A stretch of DNA of 64,000 bases from Sunxiuqinia elliptica. Its GTDB lineage: Bacteria > Bacteroidota > Bacteroidia > Bacteroidales > Prolixibacteraceae. Location of the stretch: positions 62,001 through 126,000 of the forward strand of contig NZ_FONW01000012.1 in NCBI RefSeq assembly GCF_900113005.1, written 5' to 3'. The translations under genes were made by a program, and so were the position numbers. The notes under the pieces are model-generated. The model ran no database searches, was not told where the DNA came from, and saw only the letters and a list, made by a program, of their open reading frames with translations. Shown piece after piece: positions 1-9,366 of this stretch (position 1 is the first letter of the stretch; each line of letters begins with the position of its first letter).

Positions 1-62
1 AATGCTAGCCATACAAATGATTTACAAAAAGAGACAATCTGATCTAATAGGTTATTTTTCAT
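1..62 (-). CDS. Possible 5' end of a gene leaving the window
   Basis: A minus-strand frame opens with ATG at 60-62 and reads MKNNLLDQIVSFCKSFVWLA before the left edge. The same frame is open further upstream, with an in-frame GTG at 114-116 (VIPKSWKEDP...), and is closed by a TAG inside the hairpin at 149-180. The residues look protein-like, but only about 20-38 codons are visible, so neither the start nor the family can be decided. It would be transcribed in the same direction as the membrane protein gene at 249. Confidence 0.3.
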   Translation of the reverse strand, partial: MKNNLLDQIVSFCKSFVWLA

Positions 63-148
63 GCCGATAACATTTACCAGACTGACGGGGTCCTCTTTCC
101 AGCTTTTGGGTATCACTTCTGCTACTGCTGAATTGCCCACCGAACAAT

Positions 149-180
149 CAAGTTGATGAAACTACGGCTTCATCAACTTG
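149..180 (-). terminator. 12-bp perfect hairpin downstream of the membrane protein gene
   Basis: CAAGTTGATGAA (149-160) and TTCATCAACTTG (169-180) form a perfect 12-bp stem with an 8-nt loop. It lies about 70 bp past the stop codon of the minus-strand gene ending at 249. No clear U-tract follows on either strand, so it may be a weak terminator or an mRNA-stabilising hairpin. Confidence 0.4.
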
Positions 181-248
181 ACAAAAGATTTCAGTACAAG
201 AAAAAAATTCGTTAAAAAAGTAAAAACCTCAACATAGTAACCGCCTTT

Positions 249-2627
249 TTATGGAATACAAATTGAAAACCGAAGATCATCAACAATAACTTCGTTATCA
301 CCAGAGTTCCAGAGGTACCCTTTCAACATACAGTTAGCTTTATCGTGCACATAAGAGACAAAATTGCTAATATTATTCCAACGCGTTCCATCCAGTAGCT
401 GTCCATCAACCGCTTGCCCCTCCCACAAAACACGGCCATCTTCATCGTTAATTTCAAGGACCAAAATAACTTGATTGGAATAATCGTAATCTGATGATTT
501 CACCCAACAGTCAATGCCAATTTGCCACTGCCCAAATGGAAGTTGATCAAGTGAATAAGAAAATGTCGTGGAAAATGAATTTGGGCGTAGAACACATGCC
601 TTTTGACCTGAGTATTTATCAACAGTCAAATTCGATTCACTTACAGAGCTCCAATGATCTAAAACATTGACTTCGAGTTGATTCATAGAAGTAAAGATCA
701 TGGAATCGTTTTGAAACCCCATCTTATTAAAAAAATTTAAGACATAACCGGGATTATTCCCAAATTGAGTCTGTTCCCATTTTAGATTTATATTTTGGGA
801 GATGATCTCTTGGTTCGAACATTTAAACATGATCTGTTTTACCTCTGGTGCTTGATCAATCTTAAAAAAGTAGGGTGCAATCCATATTCCATCCGATGCA
901 TTTTTGGGAACAATCCGATATTTATGGACCAAACCGCTGTTCAATTTCAGGTAAATCCAGAACTGTTCATCTTTGTAAAAGAAGCTTTTCAACCGTTGCT
1001 TCCAATGCTTTTTGAAATCCATTTTCACTCTCAGCAAACCAGAGTCCCCCTTGGGGACCGATATCCATTCTCCCCATGTTGTTGTATTTTCCTCAAGCGT
1101 TAAGCTCCGGGAACCAATGGGTACATCCCGTCTTTTCAGTATCAGAAATTGCTGATCTTTGTAAAAATGATCGTAAGATTTTAAAATTTGCAGTATGGTT
1201 TGCGGCTCATCATTCAACAAATACCGGTTATCGATACTATTGAAACTCCCACCATTAATATCCGTCGAAATTTTATCCAACTCCCATATAATATATTCAG
1301 GAGCTTGGGGTGATCCAAAATGTTTAAAATTCTGTTGGTCCAACCAATGGGTATAACTGGCATAACTTTGAATGACAGGTCGTGGAATCCAATTCAATTC
1401 CAAGTCATTTGCAGGAATAATAGAATATTCCCATGGATAGATATCAACTGTTGCCCCTTTAATCGAATCATGAATAGCCTGAGGAAGTTTTTTTGAAGAG
1501 ATATTTTCATCAGTGACCTCTAGTGACTTCTCTTTTAAATCAGAAAAATGCAAGACAAACTCAACAAAGTTAGTTGGCTGCCCCCAACTCCAACGATACA
1601 GTTTTTCATTATAGTTTACGGTATTTCTTATGTTTAGAAATAACATAATCACCGCAACAGCTCCCACAATTAAATTCAAAAACGTGTGTTTTCGATTAAA
1701 AACAACGAATATTGAAAACACAATAAACACATAAACAAGAAAACCTCTGAAATGATAAAAATCTTCCCTTGCCAATCCATGTTTCCAGGCAGCAAAAAAG
1801 CTTAACAAAACTAAAAATGAGAAAAAAAATGATCTTCGCGTTCGATTGATAATAAAAAACAATGCTATCGAAGCTACTAGAAAAATGCCTAGTTGCAGCC
1901 AATTATTCTGTGGATAATAAGAGGCAGCAGAGGAATTATCCTGAGCCAAATGAAACATTCCAGCTACATATCGGGAAAAACCGGAGAGATTTCCAAATAT
2001 GATCAACCACAAAATCAGCAGAGCCCCGACAATTGAACCGATATCCTGCAACAGTGTTTTCAGTTTTCGGTGGCAGAAAACAAAGCTATAAAATACAAAT
2101 GAAGCACAAATTAATCCCGTAAGAATAGCCAAATATGATTTGATATAAAAAGCAAAAGCAGTAATAACAAAAGCAAATACTTTGATCCCATTTCTTTTAT
2201 AAATAAAATAATTACAATACAAAAGGACAACATTAGCTAGTATAAGTTGATGCATTCCCGCAATCATTGAGATAACATAAGTCAACAGAAATGCAACGAG
2301 CCAATAGCTCCATCCTTCTTTTTCCGTCAAATAGATAATGTTAACTGCCAAAAGTACCTTTGCAATCATCAGAACCGACATAGCCAAAACAATATTTTCC
2401 TGTGTTGGATATGTTAAAAAAGCCAATGGTCCATGCGGGAAAATAATAATCTCACCTAATGAAAGATCATTTAGAAACAACCAATTAAATGCCCATTTCA
2501 AAGAATAATCAATACCAATAGAAAAAGTCCAGTCGTTTTCGGGAAAAGTGAACAAAGCGGTGAAAGTACCAATCAGTATAGCGATGAGCGCTTTTTTGTT
2601 TTTGAGTTCAGTAGTAACTAACTTCAT
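249..2627 (-). CDS. Polytopic membrane protein with soluble C-terminal half, unknown function
   Basis: I do not recognise a named family. The frame is open from 2681, but the start at 2625-2627 (MKLVTTELKNKK) is preferred because it places a short basic stretch directly before the first membrane helix; this gives 792 residues. Roughly the first 350 residues hold about ten hydrophobic helices, resembling the layout of polytopic C39/PMT-like glycosyltransferases, but no catalytic motif can be assigned. The remaining 430 or so residues are soluble and rich in Trp and Asn. They end in a beta-sandwich-like segment (ending EVIVDDLRF) similar in style to carbohydrate-binding modules, so an envelope role in glycan handling is possible. 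The gene stands alone, separated from sufS by 290 bp. Confidence 0.65.
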   Translation of the reverse strand: MKLVTTELKNKKALIAILIGTFTALFTFPENDWTFSIGIDYSLKWAFNWLFLNDLSLGEIIIFPHGPLAFLTYPTQENIVLAMSVLMIAKVLLAVNIIYLTEKEGWSYWLVAFLLTYVISMIAGMHQLILANVVLLYCNYFIYKRNGIKVFAFVITAFAFYIKSYLAILTGLICASFVFYSFVFCHRKLKTLLQDIGSIVGALLILWLIIFGNLSGFSRYVAGMFHLAQDNSSAASYYPQNNWLQLGIFLVASIALFFIINRTRRSFFFSFLVLLSFFAAWKHGLAREDFYHFRGFLVYVFIVFSIFVVFNRKHTFLNLIVGAVAVIMLFLNIRNTVNYNEKLYRWSWGQPTNFVEFVLHFSDLKEKSLEVTDENISSKKLPQAIHDSIKGATVDIYPWEYSIIPANDLELNWIPRPVIQSYASYTHWLDQQNFKHFGSPQAPEYIIWELDKISTDINGGSFNSIDNRYLLNDEPQTILQILKSYDHFYKDQQFLILKRRDVPIGSRSLTLEENTTTWGEWISVPKGDSGLLRVKMDFKKHWKQRLKSFFYKDEQFWIYLKLNSGLVHKYRIVPKNASDGIWIAPYFFKIDQAPEVKQIMFKCSNQEIISQNINLKWEQTQFGNNPGYVLNFFNKMGFQNDSMIFTSMNQLEVNVLDHWSSVSESNLTVDKYSGQKACVLRPNSFSTTFSYSLDQLPFGQWQIGIDCWVKSSDYDYSNQVILVLEINDEDGRVLWEGQAVDGQLLDGTRWNNISNFVSYVHDKANCMLKGYLWNSGDNEVIVDDLRFSICIP

Positions 2628-2919
2628 TTTCTTAGTGTAAGCGATACATATTCTATTTGGAAGTTGAATATTTACGAACATAAATAAACTTCTTTAAAAG
2701 AATAGTTGCAAAGTAAAAATAAAACTCCAAACTTGAATAGGTCGAAATCTAAATTAAGTCCCATGCTCATTGAATCGAGGCGAACCTGTTCATTCAAATG
2801 ATCTCTTCCATTTTAATAGACTACCAAAGAATCATGCCGTACTTTGAAGTATGCCAGTTGGAAAACTATTTATGCATCTATCTTCTCCTTGAAATAACAG
2901 CAATTCCAAAAATCAACTC

Positions 2920-4140
2920 TTACCCCAGCATCACGCTTAATCTCTCCAAGGCCTCGATAAAACGGTCGATTTCGTCAAATGTGTTGTAAACGGCAAATGA
3001 AATTCGGATGGTTGCTGCTTGTTGATAATGATCCATAACCGGATCGGCACAAAGCCGGCCAGTACGAACAGCAATGCCCATTTTATCAAGCATAGTCCCC
3101 AAGTCGAACGGGTGAATTCCATCAATATTAAAGGTAATTACCCCTGACTTTGCTTTCTGGGTTCCGAAGATCCGCATTCCTTCGATTTGCTCCATCTTTT
3201 GTGTAGCGTATTCCAACAATTGATTTTCATAGCTCGCAACTTCAGCAACGCCCAATTGCAACAAGTAGTCGATGGCTACACCAAATGCAATAACTCCGGT
3301 TATGTGAGGGGTTCCGGCTTCAAACTTATAGGGCAATTCGTTGAAGCTGGTCTTTTCAAAGGTCACCTCCGAAATCATCTCCCCGCCTCCCTGGTAGGGT
3401 GGCATCTGTTCCAATAGCGCTTTCCTTCCGTACAAAACACCAACGCCATTGGGGCCATACATTTTATGTGCTGAGAAAACATAGAAATCAGCATCCAGCT
3501 CCTGCACATCAACCGGAATGTGTTTTACCGCCTGAGCTCCATCAACCATTACTTTCACGCCTTGAGCATGAGCTTTTGTAATAATCTCTTTCACCGGGTT
3601 AATGGTCCCCAAGGTATTGGACACATGAGCAACGGCAATCAGCTTCGTTTTTGCATTAATCAGTTCATCCAACTTCTCAACTTCCAGCCGGCCATCATCA
3701 GCAAAAGGCAACTTAACGATACGAGCACCTTTGCGTTCAACCATCATTTGCCAAGGAACAATATTGGCATGATGTTCCATTTCTGACACAATGATTTCGT
3801 CACCTGCTTGAATAAAAGCTTCGCCAAAAGAAAAAGCAACCAAGTTGATACTCTCAGTTGTTCCCTTGGTGAAAATAATTTCTTCCCGACTTCCGGCATG
3901 AATAAAACCAGCCACCTTATCCCGAACGGCCTCGAAATCATTGGTTGCCTGATCGGCCAGGTAATGCGCCCCACGATGAATATTCCCATAGTACTCTAAA
4001 TGCAGCTGTTCCTCCTTCTTTAAAACCGCCAACGGCTTTTGCGAGGAAGCAGCACTGTCCAAATAAATCAATGGCTTGTTGTAAACCTGTTGGTCGAGAA
4101 TAGGGAAATCTTTTCGTATCTGGTCAATATCGAGGGTCAT
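2920..4140 (-). CDS. sufS: Cysteine desulfurase SufS
   Basis: A PLP-dependent group II cysteine desulfurase that mobilises sulfane sulfur from L-cysteine for Fe-S cluster assembly on SufBCD in the cytoplasm. The 406-residue length equals that of E. coli SufS. K226 (FSAHKMYGP) is the expected Schiff-base lysine, and C364 in RTGRLCADP is the persulfide-forming cysteine, at the same numbers as in E. coli. HH at 123-124 contacts PLP. It is the last gene of the sufB-sufC-sufD-sufS series, 174 bp after sufD with a hairpin between, so it may have partly separate transcription. No SufE or SufU partner lies next to it. Confidence 0.95.
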   Translation of the reverse strand: MTLDIDQIRKDFPILDQQVYNKPLIYLDSAASSQKPLAVLKKEEQLHLEYYGNIHRGAHYLADQATNDFEAVRDKVAGFIHAGSREEIIFTKGTTESINLVAFSFGEAFIQAGDEIIVSEMEHHANIVPWQMMVERKGARIVKLPFADDGRLEVEKLDELINAKTKLIAVAHVSNTLGTINPVKEIITKAHAQGVKVMVDGAQAVKHIPVDVQELDADFYVFSAHKMYGPNGVGVLYGRKALLEQMPPYQGGGEMISEVTFEKTSFNELPYKFEAGTPHITGVIAFGVAIDYLLQLGVAEVASYENQLLEYATQKMEQIEGMRIFGTQKAKSGVITFNIDGIHPFDLGTMLDKMGIAVRTGRLCADPVMDHYQQAATIRISFAVYNTFDEIDRFIEALERLSVMLG

Positions 4141-4272
4141 AATATTTCGAAGTTAAGATGAAATTGAGCCTTCCAGTAGTGGTTGCCCAACATGACTAAA
4201 ACAGTCGCACAAAATTAATGTTTTTGAACAAACCAGAAGGCTTAAGCAATACAGAAAACAGCTAAAACGAAC

Positions 4273-4297
4273 AAGAGCTCCCAACCTGGAAGCTCTT
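4273..4297 (-). terminator. Hairpin between sufD and sufS
   Basis: AAGAGCT (4273-4279) pairs with AGCTCTT (4291-4297), continued by CC/GG inside the stem. On the plus strand it is followed by a T-run. On the minus strand, the coding direction here, the following tract is GTTCGTTTT. It may reduce read-through from sufD into sufS. Confidence 0.5.
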
Positions 4298-4314
4298 TTT
4301 ATCTTTTAAAACGA

Positions 4315-5676
4315 TTAACTCATATCGCATGAATGGCAGCGAGCTAACTCCCCTCGAAGTCTTTTCTCGACCAACTCATCAATACGGTCTCGCAAAGGTT
4401 CCACCCGGATGTTCTGCACCACTTCATGAGCAAAAGCATTCATCAGCATCATTCGTGCATCTGATTCTCCAATTCCACGCGCACGCAGATAAAACAAAGC
4501 TTCTTCATCAATCTGTCCTACCGTTGCACCGTGGCTACATTTTACATCATCAGCATCAATAATCAACTGAGGCTTGGTATTCATCTTTGCCGAATCGGTC
4601 AACAAAACATTGTTATTCCGCTGAAAAGCATTGGTTTTCTGTGCATCGCGAACCACATGAATTCGCCCGGTAAAAGCGCCAACTGAATCCTCATCCAACA
4701 CATTTTTGTACACTTGGTTACTCAAGCAGTTTGGATAAGCATGCTCAATATTGGTGAAATTATCAACATGTTGCTTTTTGTCGGTGAATGACATGCCATA
4801 CACATTGGCTTCGGCATGTTCTCCGGCAAATTCAACCTTCAGGTTATTCCGAATCAGACCACCATGCAGCGTTGCTACACTGGTCAGTAAATTTGAATTA
4901 GCTCCTTGTTTAAAAAACGATGAGTTAATTGAATTGGCTTGGTTGTCCTGGTTCTGAACGGTATACACATCTGCAACAGCATCCTCTCCTACAAACACCT
5001 CGGTCACATTGTTCGTTAAGAAATCACGAGCACTGAGCGTATGATCGCAGAAAATGACTTTAGCCTGGCTATTTTTGCCAACAACAATTAAGTTACGCTG
5101 CGTAGCGAAAACGGCATCTTCTGCACGCATCAGGTTAATCACCTGAATTGGCTTTTCCAGCACCACATGATCGGGAACATATAAGAAAAAGCCATCTTTT
5201 GCTAAGGCTGTATTTAAGGCAACAATCGGATCTTCAGACAAACCAGCTTGTCGGTTCAGGTAATCCTGCACTAGTTCAGGCTGCTCGTTAGCCACTTCTT
5301 GTAAACTGCCAACGACAACACCTTTAGGCAAATTTTGCAAAGGCTGATTTTTGGCGTAATACCATCCATTCACCAACAAAACTACATGGGTATCCAACTG
5401 AGGCACATCACAACGAAAAGCTTCATTCAAATCAATGTCTACCTTTTCGTATTCAAGAATGTGTCGATAATCTTGATCAAAGACCCGTTCTAGATTCGTG
5501 TACTTATAGTCTTCGTTTTTAAAACCGGGAATTCCGACCTTTTCAAAACGTTTGATCGCAATGTCGCGCATCCGGTTAATCAAGTTCGATGATCCCTCAT
5601 CCAACCGAGCCCGGTTTGCATGAAACAGTGCGGTATATCTTTCGCTGAGCGCGATTTTATTCGCTGTCATTGTCAT
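4315..5676 (-). CDS. sufD: Fe-S cluster assembly scaffold protein SufD
   Basis: SufD is a beta-helix partner of SufB in the SufBC2D scaffold that builds [4Fe-4S] and [2Fe-2S] clusters. The 453-residue product has the family core (VVKVIFCDH-like strand repeats in the middle) and the conserved C-terminal part with DDVKCSHGATVGQ and EEALFYLRARGI, where the His of the CSHGAT motif lies at the SufB-SufD interface in the E. coli complex. It ends in a Cys-His-Cys tail (ARCHSCDMS). It starts 6 bp after sufC, so the two are surely co-transcribed. Confidence 0.93.
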   Translation of the reverse strand: MTMTANKIALSERYTALFHANRARLDEGSSNLINRMRDIAIKRFEKVGIPGFKNEDYKYTNLERVFDQDYRHILEYEKVDIDLNEAFRCDVPQLDTHVVLLVNGWYYAKNQPLQNLPKGVVVGSLQEVANEQPELVQDYLNRQAGLSEDPIVALNTALAKDGFFLYVPDHVVLEKPIQVINLMRAEDAVFATQRNLIVVGKNSQAKVIFCDHTLSARDFLTNNVTEVFVGEDAVADVYTVQNQDNQANSINSSFFKQGANSNLLTSVATLHGGLIRNNLKVEFAGEHAEANVYGMSFTDKKQHVDNFTNIEHAYPNCLSNQVYKNVLDEDSVGAFTGRIHVVRDAQKTNAFQRNNNVLLTDSAKMNTKPQLIIDADDVKCSHGATVGQIDEEALFYLRARGIGESDARMMLMNAFAHEVVQNIRVEPLRDRIDELVEKRLRGELARCHSCDMS

Positions 5677-5681
5677 TCCAT

Positions 5682-6422
5682 CTATTTTTTTAGCCAGTCG
5701 TATCCTTTTTCTTCCAACTCCAAAGCCAACTCTTTACCGGCCGATTTTACAATTCGTCCTTGGTACAACACATGAACAAAATCAGGGACAATATATTCCA
5801 ACAAACGTTGGTAGTGCGTAATTACGATCGCTGAACGTTCTGGATTTTTCAAGGCATTTACACCTTCTGAAACAACTCTCAAGGCATCGATATCCAGTCC
5901 TGAATCGGTTTCATCCAAAATTGCCAATTTGGGTTCCAACATCGCCATCTGGAAAATCTCATTTTTCTTCTTTTCACCACCCGAAAAACCTTCATTTACA
6001 GAACGGTTTGTTAATTGCGAATCCAAATGAACCAACTCTTTCTTTTCGCGCATCAACTTCAGAAACTCGCCAGCAGTTAGGGGTTCCAAACCTTTAAACT
6101 TCCGATGCTCATTCACTGAAGTTTTGATGAAGTTGACCATGGGTACTCCTGGAATTTCTACTGGATACTGAAACCCTAAAAACAAGCCCATGCGTGAACG
6201 ATCTTCTGCCGAAAGATCCAGCAAATCTTGTCCTTCGTACAATACTTCACCTTCCAGTATTTCGTATTCTTCTTTTCCTGCTAATACATTTCCAAGTGTA
6301 CTTTTCCCTGAACCGTTTGGTCCCATAATGGCGTGTACTTCGCCAGCTTTAATTTCAAGGTTGATTCCTTTCAGGATTTCTTTTCCTTCAACTGCAACTC
6401 TTAAATTCTTTATTGTAAGCAT
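5682..6422 (-). CDS. sufC: Fe-S cluster assembly ATPase SufC
   Basis: An ABC-type ATPase that drives conformational change of the SufB-SufD scaffold. The frame is open to 6470, but the ATG at 6420-6422 (MLTIKNLRVAVEGKEIL) matches the normal SufC start and gives 246 residues, the usual length. Visible motifs are Walker A GPNGSGKST near residues 34-42, signature SGGEKKKNEI, and Walker B LAILDETDSGLD; the D after DETD is typical of SufC. It sits 75 bp after sufB and 6 bp before sufD. Confidence 0.95.
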   Translation of the reverse strand: MLTIKNLRVAVEGKEILKGINLEIKAGEVHAIMGPNGSGKSTLGNVLAGKEEYEILEGEVLYEGQDLLDLSAEDRSRMGLFLGFQYPVEIPGVPMVNFIKTSVNEHRKFKGLEPLTAGEFLKLMREKKELVHLDSQLTNRSVNEGFSGGEKKKNEIFQMAMLEPKLAILDETDSGLDIDALRVVSEGVNALKNPERSAIVITHYQRLLEYIVPDFVHVLYQGRIVKSAGKELALELEEKGYDWLKK

Positions 6423-6497
6423 GTTATTTGTAGTTTCAAGTTCTGAGCTCGAACTCCTGCAACGGCACAAACTCAGGAATTAATTTAAAAATCAAAA

Positions 6498-7943
6498 TTA
6501 TCCAACACTTCCTTCCAAGCTTATTTGAAGCAATTTCTGTGCTTCAACAGCAAACTCCATCGGCAATTTATTCAACACTTCCTTGGCATAACCATTAACA
6601 ATCATTCCAATAGCATCCTCTGTCGAAATTCCTCGCTGGTTACAATAGAAGATTTGATCTTCTCCAATTTTGGAAGTTGTTGCTTCGTGCTCAACCACCG
6701 ACGATTTATTACCCACTTCAATGTAAGGGAAAGTATGTGCTCCACAGGTTGATCCTAACAACAAGGAATCACACTGTGAAAAGTTGCGTGAATTAACAGC
6801 TCCCGGCAGAACCTTGACCAATCCACGATAAGAGTTATCACTTTTTCCGGCTGAAATACCTTTCGAGATAATCGTGCTCTTGGTATTCTTTCCGATATGA
6901 ATCATTTTCGTTCCGGTGTCTGCCTGCTGGTAATTATTGGTCACTGCTACCGAGTTGAATTCACCAACAGAATTGTCGCCCATCAAAATACAACTTGGGT
7001 ATTTCCAGGTGATGGCCGAGCCGGTTTCAACTTGGGTCCAACTAATTTTGGATGACTCTCCGCGGCAAATACCACGCTTGGTCACAAAATTGTACACCCC
7101 GCCTTTTCCTTCTTTGTTCCCCGGATACCAGTTCTGAACGGTCGAGTATTTCACCTCTGCACGATCAAGTGCAATGATTTCAACAATCGCAGCATGCAAT
7201 TGATTTTCGTCACGCATTGGTGCTGTACAGCCCTCCAAATAGCTCACATAACTGTCATCTTCGGCGACAATTAACGTTCGCTCAAACTGGCCTGTTCCCG
7301 CAGCATTAATCCGAAAATAGGTTGACAGCTCCATCGGACAGCGCACCCCTTTGGGAATGTAGCAGAATGATCCGTCAGAAAAAACAGCCGAGTTCAAAGC
7401 AGCAAAGAAATTATCTGAAGTCGGGACTGCTGATCCCAAGTATTTTTTCACCAAATCAGGATGTTCCTGAACGGCTTCGCTGAAAGCACAAAAGATGATG
7501 CCTTTTTCAGCCAAAGTCTCTTTAAATGTTGTTTTTACTGATACACTATCGATTACTGCATCAACAGCCACCCCAGCCAGAACTTTCTGTTCTTCCAAGG
7601 GAATTCCCAACTTATTGAAGGTTTCGATCAACTCTGGATCGACTTCATCTAAACTCTCGTACTGAGGCTTCTTCTTGGGCGCTGCATAGTAAATGATATC
7701 CTGAAAATCAATAGGAGGTATTTTCAGATACGCCCAGTCAGGCATAGGCATCTTCAACCACTTGCGGTAGGCTTCCAATCGAAATTCCAGCATGAACTCC
7801 GGCTCATTCTTCTTAGCCGAGATCATCCGAATAACATCTTCGCTCAGCCCTTTGGGTATGGTGTCCATCTCATAATCAGAGACAAAGCCAAATTTATATT
7901 CTTGCGAGGTTACCTCATGTAAAATTTTATCTTGTTCTTCCAT
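6498..7943 (-). CDS. sufB: Fe-S cluster assembly scaffold protein SufB
   Basis: SufB is the main scaffold subunit of the SUF machine, accepting sulfur from SufS and iron and forming clusters with SufC and SufD. The 481-residue product carries the family segments [37 protein letters not shown] and the C-terminal [22 protein letters not shown]. The C of LEGCTAP corresponds to a conserved Cys of the sulfur-transfer path. It is the first gene of the suf operon and is divergent from thiL across a 146-bp promoter region. Confidence 0.95.
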   Translation of the reverse strand: MEEQDKILHEVTSQEYKFGFVSDYEMDTIPKGLSEDVIRMISAKKNEPEFMLEFRLEAYRKWLKMPMPDWAYLKIPPIDFQDIIYYAAPKKKPQYESLDEVDPELIETFNKLGIPLEEQKVLAGVAVDAVIDSVSVKTTFKETLAEKGIIFCAFSEAVQEHPDLVKKYLGSAVPTSDNFFAALNSAVFSDGSFCYIPKGVRCPMELSTYFRINAAGTGQFERTLIVAEDDSYVSYLEGCTAPMRDENQLHAAIVEIIALDRAEVKYSTVQNWYPGNKEGKGGVYNFVTKRGICRGESSKISWTQVETGSAITWKYPSCILMGDNSVGEFNSVAVTNNYQQADTGTKMIHIGKNTKSTIISKGISAGKSDNSYRGLVKVLPGAVNSRNFSQCDSLLLGSTCGAHTFPYIEVGNKSSVVEHEATTSKIGEDQIFYCNQRGISTEDAIGMIVNGYAKEVLNKLPMEFAVEAQKLLQISLEGSVG

Positions 7944-8012
7944 ATCCCTCTTTTATATCGTTTCTTTTACCGCTTGTTATAACAAACTTTAAAATAGACT
8001 GTTTAAAAATAA

Positions 8013-8043
8013 TTGCAAAGATAAGGAAGTTAAGCTATTTTTG
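8013..8043 (+). promoter_or_regulatory. Bacteroidetes-type promoter of thiL
   Basis: TTG at 8013-8015 and TATTTTTG at 8036-8043 fit the TTG-N19-21-TAnnTTTG consensus with a 20-bp spacer. Transcription would begin near 8050, about 40 bp before the thiL ATG. Confidence 0.65.
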
Positions 8044-8089
8044 CAGCCGAAAACAATTAAAACACACCTTAAGGTCTGATATTTAAAAC

Positions 8090-9139
8090 ATGGATAATAC
8101 AAAAAAACAAACAGCGCTATCAACATTGGGAGAATTTGGTCTTATTGATCGGCTAACCCAACAAATTAGACTTCAACACGAAAGTACCGTTAAAGGAGTT
8201 GGGGATGATGCTGCGGTCCTGAATTTTGACAAAAACCATGTAGTTGTCACCACCGACATGCTCACTGAAGGAATTCACTTCAACCTGATGTATGTTCCTT
8301 TGAAACATCTGGGCTATAAAGCTGTTGTGGTCAACTTATCAGATGTTTTTGCCATGAATGCACAGCCTCGTCAAATCACTGTTTCCATTGCTGTTTCCAG
8401 CAAGTTTTCAGTCGAAGCCATCGATGAGTTGTATGAAGGAATTCATTTGGCATGTGAACAGTATGGCGTTGACCTTATTGGTGGTGACACCACCAGTTCA
8501 ATGACTGGATTAACCATCAGCGTTACCGCTATTGGCGAAGCCCCCAAAGAAGATTTAGTATACCGAAGTGGAGCACAGCCAAATGATTTAATTTGTGTTT
8601 CCGGTGACTTGGGAGGTGCCTACATGGGCTTGCAGCTTCTTGAGCGCGAAAATGCAGTATTCAAAGTAAACCCGAAAGAACAGCCCAAACTGGAAGGGTA
8701 CGACTATATCTTAGAACGTCAGCTCAAGCCTGAAGCGCGTGGAGACATTATGCAAGCACTCAAACAGCTTAATGTAAAGCCGACTTCCATGATTGATATT
8801 TCGGATGGGCTTTCGTCTGAACTCATGCATATTTGTAAAAACTCAAAGGTTGGCTGTGCGGTTTATGAAGAAAAAATCCCGATGGATTTCCAAACCAAGC
8901 AGTTTGCAGAAGAGCTTAGCATCAACCCGCTGGTTGCAGCATTGAATGGCGGCGAAGATTATGAGTTGTTATTTACGATTCCTCTTTCTGATCATGATAA
9001 AATCAAAAATGATCCAGATATTACCGTCATTGGACACATCACTGCAGAAGCGGACGGAAGCCAGCTCATTACTGCGGCAGGCTCAGCAATCCCACTGCAA
9101 GCACAAGGATGGAATCCAATAGCCAAAGAATCTGAATAA
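8090..9139 (+). CDS. thiL: Thiamine-monophosphate kinase ThiL
   Basis: Phosphorylates thiamine monophosphate with ATP to give thiamine diphosphate in the cytoplasm. The protein belongs to the PurM/AIR-synthase fold: the N-terminal GEFGLIDRL, the Mg-binding GVGDDAAV near residues 36-43, DMLTEGIHF, GGDTTSS and the C-terminal GGEDYELLFT are all present. The 349-residue length is normal for Bacteroidetes ThiL. It is monocistronic, with its own promoter at 8013-8043 and the suf operon running the other way. No other thiamine gene is near. Confidence 0.93.
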   Translation: MDNTKKQTALSTLGEFGLIDRLTQQIRLQHESTVKGVGDDAAVLNFDKNHVVVTTDMLTEGIHFNLMYVPLKHLGYKAVVVNLSDVFAMNAQPRQITVSIAVSSKFSVEAIDELYEGIHLACEQYGVDLIGGDTTSSMTGLTISVTAIGEAPKEDLVYRSGAQPNDLICVSGDLGGAYMGLQLLERENAVFKVNPKEQPKLEGYDYILERQLKPEARGDIMQALKQLNVKPTSMIDISDGLSSELMHICKNSKVGCAVYEEKIPMDFQTKQFAEELSINPLVAALNGGEDYELLFTIPLSDHDKIKNDPDITVIGHITAEADGSQLITAAGSAIPLQAQGWNPIAKESE

Positions 9140-9312
9140 GCTTACGGCAGACCTTTTAACTTGAAGTTGATCAGCCTTCCTGGCAGAAAACCGGAAGAGA
9201 GAGGATAGGGTCACAAGTCATTGAGGAAAAACGGTTCTTCAATTAAACTATTGCGAGGCGTTTTGACACCGTAACAAACTTCGAAAATACAAGTTACCAC
9301 ATTCAAAAAAGA

Positions 9313-9343
9313 CATAAAAAAACCCAGCTAAACTAGCTGGGTT
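9313..9343 (-). terminator. Intrinsic terminator of the lpx operon
   Basis: AACCCAGCT (9321-9329) and AGCTGGGTT (9335-9343) form a perfect 9-bp stem with a 5-nt loop. On the minus strand it is followed by seven T residues. It lies 24 bp past the lpxA stop codon. Confidence 0.85.
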
Positions 9344-9366
9344 CATTCTTCAATATCTTAATTGAA

